A stretch of DNA of 64,000 nucleotides from Pseudomonas sp. PDM05 (GTDB lineage: Bacteria > Pseudomonadota > Gammaproteobacteria > Pseudomonadales > Pseudomonadaceae): assembly GCF_014851685.1 (NCBI RefSeq), contig NZ_JACVAC010000019.1, positions 1 through 64,000 on the forward strand. The letters run 5' to 3'. A program made the translations under genes and the position numbers. A model generated the notes under the pieces. It searched no databases and was not told where the DNA came from. It saw only the letters and a list, made by a program, of their open reading frames with translations. How positions within the stretch are numbered: the stretch's first letter is position 1; every line of letters begins with the position of its first letter. Positions 50,655 to 58,517 of the stretch are shown here, piece after piece.

Positions 50655-50687
50655 ACAAACTCACTCCTACAGGTGGATAGGGGGTGT

Positions 50688-51284
50688 TTATTCGATGGGG
50701 TATTTCTTGAAGGCAGGGTGTTGCTCCAGTCGCTCGGCCAGGCGTTTCAGGTTGGGGAATGCCTGGGCATCGACCACCGACGCCACGGTGTACTGGCTGA
50801 ACGACCACGCCACCGCAGCCGTAAGGCTGGCCTGGTTCAGCACGTCACTGTCGGCCACGTGCTTGTCCAGCAACGAATACGCCGCGAGCAATTGCCCCGT
50901 GACCCGCTCCAGCCATGGCGCGTGCAACTTCTCGGCGGGGCGCAGGTTGTGTTCATAGACGATCTGCACGCTCTTCTCGCAGGCGGCCAGCGCCAGGCCC
51001 AGCACTTGCAAGTCATGGGCGCGTGCCTTTGGGGCCAGGGGCAGCAGCTTTTTGTCGGCCGGGGCCAGGTTTTCCAGGTAATCCAGGATCAGGCTGGAAT
51101 CCATCAACACCGTGCCATCGTCCAGCACCAAGGTAGGGGCCTTGACCACCGGGTTGATCTGGGAGAATTCGTTGAAGGTGCTGAACACCGACAGCGATTG
51201 ATGCTCGAATGCCACCCCATACAGCTCCAGGGAAATGGCCACGCGGCGTACGTACGGCGAGTCCAGCATGCCGATCAATTTCAT
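50688..51284 (-). CDS. glutathione S-transferase family protein
   Basis: A 198-residue GST-fold protein with thioredoxin-like N-domain ('MKLIGMLDSPYVRRVAISL', 'VKAPTLVLDDGTVLMDSSLI') and helical C-domain. The 'DSSLI' motif binds the glutathione gamma-glutamyl group. ATG 51284 sits behind GGAGG. It is divergent from the YghU-type gene. No substrate is indicated. Confidence 0.87.
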   Translation of the reverse strand: MKLIGMLDSPYVRRVAISLELYGVAFEHQSLSVFSTFNEFSQINPVVKAPTLVLDDGTVLMDSSLILDYLENLAPADKKLLPLAPKARAHDLQVLGLALAACEKSVQIVYEHNLRPAEKLHAPWLERVTGQLLAAYSLLDKHVADSDVLNQASLTAAVAWSFSQYTVASVVDAQAFPNLKRLAERLEQHPAFKKYPIE

Positions 51285-51416
51285 GAAGCCTCCATTGCTC
51301 ACTACGTCATTGGCCCAAGAGAGTAAGGGCAGGTGATAGGCCTGCGCAATATCTGACGTCAATGGGTAAGATGGCCTACGAATTCGTTGATCGTAAACGC
51401 CTATGGAGCAGTCAGC

Positions 51417-52250
51417 ATGACCGACTACGTACCCCCGAAAGTATGGACCTGGGACACCGAAAACGGCGGCACCTTCGCCAGCATCAACCGGCCCATCGCC
51501 GGTGCTACCCATGAGAAACAACTGCCGGTGGGCAAACACCCGTTGCAGTTGTATTCCCTGGCCACGCCCAACGGGCAGAAGGTCACGATCCTGCTCGAAG
51601 AGCTGCTAGCCCTGGGGCACAGCGGTGCGGAATACGACGCCTGGCTGATCAAGATCGGTGACGGCGACCAGTTCGGCAGCGGGTTTGTCGGCCTCAACCC
51701 GAACTCCAAGATCCCGGCCTTGCAGGACCGCAGCGGCGCCACGCCGATTCGCGTGTTCGAGTCTGGCGCGATCCTGCAATACCTGGCCGAGAAGTTCGGT
51801 GCGTTCTTCCCCACTGAACCGGCGGCCCGGGCGGAGTGCCTGTCGTGGTTGTTCTGGCAGATGGGCAGCGCGCCGTACCTGGGCGGTGGTTTCGGGCATT
51901 TTTATGCGTATGCGCCGAGCAAGATGGAATACGCGATCAACCGCTTCGCCATGGAAACCAAGCGTCAACTCGACGTGCTGGACCAGCGCCTGGCAGTCAG
52001 CGAGTACATTGCCGGAGATGAATACACCATCGCCGATATTGCGATCTGGCCTTGGTACGGTGGTTTGGTCAAAGGCCGTTTGTACGGTGCGGCGGAGTTT
52101 TTGTCGGTGCATGAATACAAGCATGTGCAACGCTGGGCCGATGCGATTGATGCACGGCCGGCGGTGCAGCGTGGGCGTAGGGTGAACCGGGTTTCCGGTG
52201 AGCCGCACGAGCAACTGGCCGAGCGCCATGACGCCAGCGATCTTGATTAA
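51417..52250 (+). CDS. yghU: glutathione-dependent disulfide-bond oxidoreductase (YghU type)
   Basis: A 277-residue Nu-class GST-like protein. 'NGGTFASINRPIAGATHEKQ' and 'LPVGKHPLQLYSLATPNGQK' are YghU signatures, and 'ESGAILQYLAEKFG' is the glutathione-binding segment. Family members bind two GSH and reduce disulfides. Single gene, divergent from the GST at 50688. Confidence 0.9.
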   Translation: MTDYVPPKVWTWDTENGGTFASINRPIAGATHEKQLPVGKHPLQLYSLATPNGQKVTILLEELLALGHSGAEYDAWLIKIGDGDQFGSGFVGLNPNSKIPALQDRSGATPIRVFESGAILQYLAEKFGAFFPTEPAARAECLSWLFWQMGSAPYLGGGFGHFYAYAPSKMEYAINRFAMETKRQLDVLDQRLAVSEYIAGDEYTIADIAIWPWYGGLVKGRLYGAAEFLSVHEYKHVQRWADAIDARPAVQRGRRVNRVSGEPHEQLAERHDASDLD

Positions 52251-52280
52251 CGCAGTTGTAAAAGGTGGGCGCGGGCTTGT

Positions 52281-52384
52281 GTGGGAGCGGGCTTGCTCGC
52301 GAATGCGGTGTATCAGTCGACAAATCCGCTGACTGGCACGCCGTCTTCGCGAGCAAGCCCGCTCCCACACAAGCCCGCTCCCAC
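52281..52384. repeat. REPIN-like palindrome with extra partial arms
   Basis: The main unit 52281-52369 has GTGGGAGCGGGCTTGCTCGC arms. A partial GCGGGCTTGT copy precedes it (52271-52280) and AAGCCCGCTCCCAC follows it (52371-52384), so part of the arm has been duplicated on both outer sides. Confidence 0.85.
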
Positions 52385-52406
52385 AGTTGGATCTGCACAC
52401 ATCAGT

Positions 52407-53333
52407 CTATTGGTAGCGTTGCTCGTAGATCGCGACCTGTTCGGGCTTGATCAGCTCAAACGGCACCCACACCTCTGACTCAATCGCTTCACCCTTGATC
52501 ATCCTGATCGCCGACTCCACGGCTTTGGCTGCCTGGGCTTTTGGGTCCTGGAACACTGACGCCGCCAGCAACCCACGCTTCACCGCCGCCAAGCCATCCG
52601 GCAAGCCATCGATCCCCACAATCGCCACTTCGCCCTTGGCTTTCCCCGCCTGCTGCAACGCCATCCCGGCGCCGATCGCCATTTCGTCGTTGTTGGCAAC
52701 AATCGCATCGAACTGCGTCCCCGCCAGCAGCCAGTTGCTGGTCAGGTCCATGCCCTTGTTGCGTTGCCATTCGGCGCTCTGCTGCTCCACCACCTTGATC
52801 CCGGGATAGTCCTTGAGCACCTGCCTGGCGCCTTCGGTGCGGTCGTGGGTCGCGTTCTGGGCGAGGTCGCCCATGATGATCGCCACATTGCCCTTGCCGC
52901 CCAGTTTCTCGGCGAGAAAGCGCATCTGCAACTGCCCGGCCTCGATGTCGTTGGAGGCCACGGTGACCACGCCCTTGGGCAGGCTGCGCTCATCCGGGTG
53001 GCGGTTGACGTACACCAGCGGCTTGTGGGCGGCCACGGCGGCGCGGGTCATGTTGGCGGTGGCGGAGGTGTCCACCGGCAGCACAATCACTGCGTCGACG
53101 TTCTGGTTCAGGAAGCCTTCGACCTGATTGAGCTGGCGCACCACATCACCCTGGGCGTCTTCGAACTGGATCTGCACGCCCTGTTGCCTGGCGGCCGTTT
53201 CCAGGCCGTTGCGCACGTAGGTCATGAAATTGTCGTCGACCCGGGCAATGCTCACGCCGATGCGGTAATCGGCGAATGACCAGGGGCTGACCAGCAGCAA
53301 CAGCGAGGCAACAATCAACGAGTAGCGGTTCAT
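52407..53333 (-). CDS. cyclitol/sugar-binding periplasmic protein (MocB/IbpA-like)
   Basis: A 308-residue type I periplasmic binding protein with signal peptide (1-21, 'LLLLVSPWSFADY'). 'RIGVSIARVDDNFMTYVRNG', 'NQVEGFLNQNVDAVIVLPVD' and 'ANNDEMAIGAGMAL' fit the inositol/rhizopine-binding group. No ATPase or permease gene adjoins, so a transporter elsewhere must be used. It is last gene of the leftward moc-like operon. Ligand is inferred from the neighbours to be an inositol derivative. A CA motif precedes it. Confidence 0.8.
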   Translation of the reverse strand: MNRYSLIVASLLLLVSPWSFADYRIGVSIARVDDNFMTYVRNGLETAARQQGVQIQFEDAQGDVVRQLNQVEGFLNQNVDAVIVLPVDTSATANMTRAAVAAHKPLVYVNRHPDERSLPKGVVTVASNDIEAGQLQMRFLAEKLGGKGNVAIIMGDLAQNATHDRTEGARQVLKDYPGIKVVEQQSAEWQRNKGMDLTSNWLLAGTQFDAIVANNDEMAIGAGMALQQAGKAKGEVAIVGIDGLPDGLAAVKRGLLAASVFQDPKAQAAKAVESAIRMIKGEAIESEVWVPFELIKPEQVAIYEQRYQ

Positions 53334-53346
53334 AGGGGTGTTCCTT

Positions 53347-53354
53347 TTATTGTT
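53347..53354 (-). promoter_or_regulatory. CA motif before the binding-protein gene
   Basis: The minus strand reads AACAATAA, followed by AAGGAAC, 14-21 bases from the ATG at 53333; it overlaps the stop of the upstream isomerase gene. Confidence 0.5.
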
Positions 53355-54132
53355 ATAGGGTGAACGCTTGGCGGAATCGCTCCAGGGCCAGCTCGCTGTC
53401 GCCGCTGGCCCAGCCTTCGAGGCCGACCACGCCGCGGTAGCCCATGGCATGCAAGGCCCTGGCAATCGCAGGGTAGTGGATTTCACCCGTGCCGGGCTCC
53501 TTGCGCCCCGGTACGTCGGCGACCTGGATTTCGCCGATCGCGCTGCCGGCGCGCTGGATCAGTTCGATCAGGTTTCCTTCGCCGATCTGCGCGTGATACA
53601 GGTCCAGGTTCAGCTTCAGGTGCGGGCTGCCCACCGCCTCGATCAGCGCCAGGGTGTCCTCGGCGCGGGCGAACGGCGTGCCGGGGTGGTCGACCGCGGT
53701 GTTGAGGTTTTCCAGCAGAAACACGCGGCCGGCGTCTTCGCCCAGGCGGGCGATTTTTTCCAGGGTCTTGCAGGCGCTCAACCACATGCGCCCGCTGGTG
53801 TGGCTGACCGGCTGCACGGGCAGGCCGCCGTCACCCAGGCCGGTACCGTGCAGGTTCAGGCTCGGGCACTTCAAACGTTCGGCAACGCCAAGGGATTCGC
53901 GGGCGCTGTCGAGCAATCGGCGGATGCCGTCGGGGTCGGTGAGGGTGCCGCTGATGTAGCCGGTCATCGAGGTGAAGTCGGCGCCGGTGGCGGCCAGGGC
54001 GCTGATGTCCTTGTCGGTCCAGTTCCAGATCTCGGCACTGAAACCCAGTGCATGGATGCGCTTTACGCGCTCGATGAAGGGCAGTTCGAGAAACACCATC
54101 TCGGCACTGATCGCCAGTTTGAACGGGCTCAT
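53353..54132 (-). CDS. hydroxypyruvate isomerase-like TIM-barrel enzyme
   Basis: A 259-residue Hyi-family protein. Key segments are 'VFLLENLNTAVDHPGTPFAR', 'LNLDLYHAQIGEGNL', 'IGEIQVADVPGRKEPGTGEI' and 'VGLEGW'. They match otnI at 26907 motif by motif, so the two are paralogues. The ATG overlaps the stop of the dehydrogenase gene (ATGA). It probably isomerises a keto-intermediate produced by that dehydrogenase. The exact step is unknown. Confidence 0.82.
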   Translation of the reverse strand: MSPFKLAISAEMVFLELPFIERVKRIHALGFSAEIWNWTDKDISALAATGADFTSMTGYISGTLTDPDGIRRLLDSARESLGVAERLKCPSLNLHGTGLGDGGLPVQPVSHTSGRMWLSACKTLEKIARLGEDAGRVFLLENLNTAVDHPGTPFARAEDTLALIEAVGSPHLKLNLDLYHAQIGEGNLIELIQRAGSAIGEIQVADVPGRKEPGTGEIHYPAIARALHAMGYRGVVGLEGWASGDSELALERFRQAFTL

Positions 54133-55133
54133 ACCGCCACCGCCTGGCCTTGCTGGAACGACTCGATGCACGCCCGCGCAATCGCCAGGGCGGCGCGGGC
54201 ATCTTCACCGCTGGCCAGGGGTTTGGCGCCGCTGCGCAGGCAATCAGCGAAGTGGTTGAGCTCGGCAATATAGGCGTCGCGCAGCAGGTCGGTGTCCAGG
54301 CGCTGGGTATCGGCCTGGATACCCTGGGCCAGGTAACGCACCAGGTCGGACTCGTTGACGCCGCCCATGGTCAGCATGCCCGCGCTGCCGAACACTTCGC
54401 CGCGCACGTCGTAGCCATACACGGCTTGGAAGTTGGCTTCGGCGGTGGCAATCGCACCGTTGTCGAAGCGGATCGTGACCACGGCGGTGTCAAGAAAGCC
54501 TTTGCTCTTGTACTCAGGCGCGATCAACGCGTCGGCCATCACGTGCACTTGCACGGCTTCGGCGCCAGGGTTGAGGTAGCGCAGGGTGTCGAAGTCGTGG
54601 ATCAGGGTTTCGAGGAAGATCACCCACTGCGGCGAGGCCGCCGGGTTGTTCAGCGCCGGGTCGCGGGTCAGCGAGCGCAGCAGCTGCGGGGTGCCGATAC
54701 GGCCGGCGACGACATCGAGGTGGGCGGTGCGAAAACTCTTGGCGAAGCGCCGGTTGAAGCCAACCTGCAACGGCACACGGGCATCGGCCGCGGCGGCGAT
54801 GGCGCGGTCGGCTTCATCGAGGGTGATGGCCATGGGTTTTTCGCAGAAGATTCCCTTGCCGGCGCGGGCGGCGCTGATCACCAGTTCGGCGTGGCTGTGG
54901 GCGGGGGCGGCGATGAGTACGCCGTCGATGTCCGGGTCGTCGAGCAGTTGTTGCGGGTCTGTGTAGACCTTGGCCACGCCCAGCTCGGCGGCGAGGCGGG
55001 CGGCTTGGCCCGGCGTCGGATCGGCAATCGCCACCAGGCTGGCGCCGGGGATGTGCCGTGCGGCGGTCAGGCCGTGGAAGCTGCCCATGCGGCCGGCACC
55101 GATCAAGCCCAGGCGGATGTTCTGTGTAGTCAT
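54129..55133 (-). CDS. Gfo/Idh/MocA-family dehydrogenase (inositol 2-dehydrogenase-like)
   Basis: A 334-residue NAD(P) oxidoreductase. The Rossmann motif is 'RLGLIGAGRMGSFHGLTAAR', the diagnostic 'EKP' lies in 'GIFCEKPMAITLDEADRA' and the catalytic Asp/His region is 'LIHDFDTLRYLNPGAE'. IolG and MocA oxidise inositols or inosamines to the inosose. It is the first gene of the leftward operon and is preceded by a sigma-54 promoter. Confidence 0.85.
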   Translation of the reverse strand: MTTQNIRLGLIGAGRMGSFHGLTAARHIPGASLVAIADPTPGQAARLAAELGVAKVYTDPQQLLDDPDIDGVLIAAPAHSHAELVISAARAGKGIFCEKPMAITLDEADRAIAAAADARVPLQVGFNRRFAKSFRTAHLDVVAGRIGTPQLLRSLTRDPALNNPAASPQWVIFLETLIHDFDTLRYLNPGAEAVQVHVMADALIAPEYKSKGFLDTAVVTIRFDNGAIATAEANFQAVYGYDVRGEVFGSAGMLTMGGVNESDLVRYLAQGIQADTQRLDTDLLRDAYIAELNHFADCLRSGAKPLASGEDARAALAIARACIESFQQGQAVAV

Positions 55134-55148
55134 GCAATTACCCCTTTT

Positions 55149-55156
55149 TTATTGTT
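55149..55156 (-). promoter_or_regulatory. CA motif before the MocA/IolG-like gene
   Basis: The minus strand reads AACAATAA then an A-run, 16 bases before the ATG at 55133. Confidence 0.5.
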
Positions 55157-55191
55157 GGCCTCAGGACGGTCCTGATCGGCAAGGAGGTAAG

Positions 55192-55207
55192 AGCAAAGCC
55201 TGTGCCA
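55192..55207 (-). promoter_or_regulatory. sigma-54 promoter of the leftward moc-like operon
   Basis: The minus strand reads TGGCACAGGCTTTGCT. This equals the consensus TGGCAC-N5-TTGCW, with GG and GC separated by exactly 10 bases. Transcription would start about 60 bases before the dehydrogenase ATG. A sigma-54 activator is encoded divergently. Confidence 0.85.
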
Positions 55208-55271
55208 GTTTATAAGTATTTGATAAATAACGATTAAATATTGCGAATAAACAAAATGTGTTGATTTAAAT

Positions 55272-55293
55272 GACATGCCTATACTGACATGTC
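55272..55293. promoter_or_regulatory. candidate enhancer site for the sigma-54 activator
   Basis: GACATG at 55272 and CATGTC at 55288 form an inverted repeat, and GACATGTC at 55286-55293 is itself palindromic. The sites lie 65-85 bases upstream of the sigma-54 promoter and just before the activator gene, so they could serve activation and autoregulation. Confidence 0.5.
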
Positions 55294-55319
55294 GAAATTA
55301 TGAACACGGACCCCTCCCT

Positions 55320-57281
55320 ATGAGCATGACGTTCAGCGTGCAAGACCTCGATTACCTCACCGCCCTGGGGCCCGCCGCGCTGAACGATGGCCCCGTCGCG
55401 GCGCTGGAGCAGGCGTGGCGCGCTTGCCAGGGTGGCGAAGGCAAACGCCCGGCGGCGGTACGGCAGGTGATCTGGGATTCGTGGCGGCGCAGCGTCGCGG
55501 CGGGGATCGACCCGGCGGACGCCAGCTATCGTTTTGTCGGCGCCGACGCCCTGGCCGCCACATTGGCTGCCCACCGCGTGCTGATCACCGCCGCCGCGCA
55601 AGTCATGCACGGCCTGTTGGCCTACAACCCGCGTGGGCACATCAACCTCACCGACGCCGACGGCACCACCCTGTATTTCTGCGGGTTGGATATCACCCCG
55701 GTGGGCAGTCGCCTGCTGGAGTCGGTGCAAGGCACCAACTGCACCGGCCTGGCCCTGGCCGAGGATCGTCTGGTGTATGTGCTGGCCGAGGAAAATTTCG
55801 CCAGCGGCCTGCGCGAGCGGCGCATGCACTGCGCTGCCGCGCCGATCAAGAATGCCCAGGGCACAACCCTGGCCATGCTGACCCTCACCGCCGAGCCCGG
55901 CTGGTTTCACTTCCACACCCTGGGCACCGTGCAAGCGGCGGCCGAAGCCGTGTCGCGGCAGATGGCCCTGCAAGCGCTGCTGGAAGAACAGCAAACCGTC
56001 CTCGAAGTGCTCAACGAAGGCCTGGTGGTGCTGGATGAACGCGGCTGCATCAAGGCGCTCAACCGTTATGCCCGGCAATTGTTCGGGGTCGGCCTGGAGC
56101 TGATCGGCCGCCCGTTCCAGCACCTGGGCCGCAGTGAGTTGAGCGACTCCCTGGGTGAGCCGGTGCGCGACCTCGACTGCACCTTCCACCTGCACGACCG
56201 CAGCCAGCTCGCCTGCCTGGTCTCGGTGTGCCCGCTGGAGCAGGGCGGGGTGATCGTGTCGCTGCGCGAGAACCGGCGTATCCGCGAAATCACCCGGCGC
56301 ATCATCAGCACCCAGGCCCGCTACACCTTCGACACCATCCAGGGCAGCTCGCGGGCGATCCAGGACGCGCTGCACCTGGGGCGCATCGCCAGTCGCAGTG
56401 ACGCCACCACCCTGATCCTCGGTGAAAGCGGCACCGGCAAGGAGCTGTTCGCCCAGGCGATCCACAACGCGAGCGAGCGCCACAATGGCCCATTCGTAGC
56501 GGTCAACTGCGGCGCGATCCCTCGTGACCTGGTGCAAAGCGAACTGTTCGGGCATGTCGAAGGGGCATTCACCGGCGCGACGAGGGGCGGTTCAGCGGGC
56601 AAGTTCGAGTTGGCGGATGGCGGCACGATTTTTCTGGATGAGATTGGCGACATGTCCTTCGATGCCCAGGTCAGCCTGTTGCGGGTATTACAGGAGGGCG
56701 AAGTCACCCGTGTCGGCGCGAAAAATTCGCGGCAGGTGGACGTGCGCATCATCGCCGCGACCCACCGCAACCTCAGCCAGGCGGTGGCCGAAGGCGCATT
56801 TCGCGAAGACCTTTACTACCGCCTCAACGTGTTGAACCTGACCGTGCCGCCGTTGCGCATGCGCCGCGAAGACATTCCCTTGCTGGCACGGCATTTCCTT
56901 ATGCGCTGCGCTCGCTCATTGCGTAAATCGGTGCAGGGGTTTGCGCCGGATGCGCTGGCGTTGCTCACGGCCTACAGCTGGCCGGGCAATGTGCGGGAGC
57001 TGGAAAACAGCATCGAGCGCGCGACCAACCTGGCCATGGGCGAGTTGATCCAACCGATTGATTTGCCCCTGGACACGCGCCCGCGCACGCCTATGCGATT
57101 GCCCGAGCCGCCACCTGCCCAGCAACTGAGCAGCTTCGAGATGCACGCCATCGTCGCCGCGCTGCAGAGCACCGGCGGCAACATCCGCCTGGCGGCGCGG
57201 CAGCTCAATGTGTCGCGGGGCGGGCTGTACAACAAGATGAGCCGGTTCGGCCTGAATGCCGCGGATTTTCGCAATCATTGA
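55320..57281 (+). CDS. sigma-54-dependent transcriptional activator (AcoR-like, GAF-PAS-AAA-Fis)
   Basis: A 653-residue enhancer-binding protein. It has a GAF-like domain at about 70-200, PAS near 225-320 and the AAA+ domain about 335-560 with Walker A 'GESGTGKE' (near 366), the sigma-54 contact loop 'GAFTGA' (near 414) and 'GTIFLDEIGDMS'. The Fis-type HTH is at the end ('NIRLAARQLNVSRGGLYNKM'). Divergent from the MocA-like operon whose promoter is sigma-54 type, it is the obvious activator. No receiver domain, so it senses a small molecule. A second ATG lies two codons in; neither has a good Shine-Dalgarno. Confidence 0.9.
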   Translation: MSMTFSVQDLDYLTALGPAALNDGPVAALEQAWRACQGGEGKRPAAVRQVIWDSWRRSVAAGIDPADASYRFVGADALAATLAAHRVLITAAAQVMHGLLAYNPRGHINLTDADGTTLYFCGLDITPVGSRLLESVQGTNCTGLALAEDRLVYVLAEENFASGLRERRMHCAAAPIKNAQGTTLAMLTLTAEPGWFHFHTLGTVQAAAEAVSRQMALQALLEEQQTVLEVLNEGLVVLDERGCIKALNRYARQLFGVGLELIGRPFQHLGRSELSDSLGEPVRDLDCTFHLHDRSQLACLVSVCPLEQGGVIVSLRENRRIREITRRIISTQARYTFDTIQGSSRAIQDALHLGRIASRSDATTLILGESGTGKELFAQAIHNASERHNGPFVAVNCGAIPRDLVQSELFGHVEGAFTGATRGGSAGKFELADGGTIFLDEIGDMSFDAQVSLLRVLQEGEVTRVGAKNSRQVDVRIIAATHRNLSQAVAEGAFREDLYYRLNVLNLTVPPLRMRREDIPLLARHFLMRCARSLRKSVQGFAPDALALLTAYSWPGNVRELENSIERATNLAMGELIQPIDLPLDTRPRTPMRLPEPPPAQQLSSFEMHAIVAALQSTGGNIRLAARQLNVSRGGLYNKMSRFGLNAADFRNH

Positions 57282-57305
57282 GCCTCGCACCGATCAAACT
57301 GTGTG

Positions 57306-58355
57306 TCAGGCGCAGATGTTTTCCGAAGTGACAATCTGCGGCGGTATGTGCACCCGATGCCGCACCGGATCGAACGCCTCGGCGGTCTGCAACTCCACCA
57401 TCAATTGCACCAGCGCCGTGGCCGTCAGCTTTGGTTGCGAGTCCATCGCCACATCGATCAACCCCTGCCTCAACGCCTGGCGCGACAGCTCGGTGGACTC
57501 CTGCAAGATGCAGCACAGCGCCGGGCGCTTGGGCAGTTGCGCGAGGGCGCTGATGATGCCGTCGCCACCGCCGCCCACCACGCACAGGCCGCGCAGGTCG
57601 GTATGGCGGGTGATCAGGTCGAGGGTGGCCTCTTCGGTGATGTCGCAGTTGTCCAGGTTGATCAACGGCTCCAACGGCTTGAGCCCCGGCGCGTGTTCGG
57701 CAAGGTAGCTGTGCAGGCCTTCGACGCGGGCCTGGTGGCCGAGGAAACGGTGGCCGCCGAGCAAGATCCCGACGCTGCCTTTGCGTGCGCCGCAGGTGCG
57801 TGCGAGCAACCAGCCCATGGTGCGGCCGACCACGTGGTTGTCCTGGCCCACGTAAGGCTCAAGGGCTTGTTCGTGGATGTCCGACAGCAGCGCCACCACC
57901 GGCACGCCGGCGGCGCGGATCTGCGCCAACGTGGCATTGATCAGTGGATGGGCGAAGCTGACCACGGCGAGGCCGTCGCACTGCACCGCGAGTTGTTCGA
58001 TCTGCGCAGCGATCACGCTCGGTGTGCGCTCGACGATGTACTCGAACTGGCAGGTCAGGTTGGCCCCGGCGTGTTGCTGCGCCGCCTCGGCAATCGACTG
58101 CGCCAGGGTGGCGTAGAACGCCTGGGCGGTGGCCAGCAGCAGGATACCGAAACGGTAGGTCGGCCGCCGTTCGCGAATGCGCTGGCCGATCAGCCGCGCG
58201 GCGAAATAGCCCACGGCTTCGGCCGCCTGGAACACCTGCTCGGCGGTATCGGGATTGACCGGCGCACGCGCATTCAAGACCCGGTCGACGGTGGCCACGC
58301 TGAGGCCCGCCTGAGCGGCCACGGTGGCAATGGTTGGGCGTTTATGGTTGTTCAT
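57306..58355 (-). CDS. LacI-family repressor of the mocDEF-like operon
   Basis: A 349-residue LacI-type regulator. The HTH is at about 7-33 ('TIATVAAQAGLSVATVDRVL'), and the effector domain is of the periplasmic sugar-binding type used for ABC-imported ligands. It is convergent with the sigma-54 activator and divergent from the oxygenase operon, with a perfect dyad between. Inducer is probably the cyclitol substrate (inference). Confidence 0.87.
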   Translation of the reverse strand: MNNHKRPTIATVAAQAGLSVATVDRVLNARAPVNPDTAEQVFQAAEAVGYFAARLIGQRIRERRPTYRFGILLLATAQAFYATLAQSIAEAAQQHAGANLTCQFEYIVERTPSVIAAQIEQLAVQCDGLAVVSFAHPLINATLAQIRAAGVPVVALLSDIHEQALEPYVGQDNHVVGRTMGWLLARTCGARKGSVGILLGGHRFLGHQARVEGLHSYLAEHAPGLKPLEPLINLDNCDITEEATLDLITRHTDLRGLCVVGGGGDGIISALAQLPKRPALCCILQESTELSRQALRQGLIDVAMDSQPKLTATALVQLMVELQTAEAFDPVRHRVHIPPQIVTSENICA

Positions 58356-58373
58356 GGCAAGCCCTTGATGCGT

Positions 58374-58393
58374 CTTGATAGAAAACTATCAAG
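58374..58393. promoter_or_regulatory. LacI-type operator in the oxygenase-operon promoter region
   Basis: CTTGATAGAAAACTATCAAG is a perfect 8-4-8 dyad. A further half-site CTTGATAG is at 58416-58423. Both lie between the LacI gene and the oxygenase gene. Confidence 0.72.
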
Positions 58394-58506
58394 CCCCGCT
58401 GGGCCTGGATGATAGCTTGATAGGGAATGGATTCAAGGCCTTGAGGGCGATTTAGCGCTTCTCTATCGTGGGTTTGGCAAGGCACCTGAACCCCACGCTT
58501 GCGGAG

Positions 58507-58517
58507 AACAATAACAA
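58507..58517 (+). promoter_or_regulatory. CA motif before the oxygenase gene
   Basis: AACAATAACAA runs from the GGAG Shine-Dalgarno into the first base of the ATG (58517) and contains two AANAANAA matches. Confidence 0.6.

Noticed and set aside
58440..58516. Second sigma-54 promoter before the oxygenase gene (TGGCAAG-GCAC-CTGAA)
   Set aside because: The -12 element lacks TTGC; only the -24 half fits. The LacI dyad makes a sigma-70 promoter more likely.
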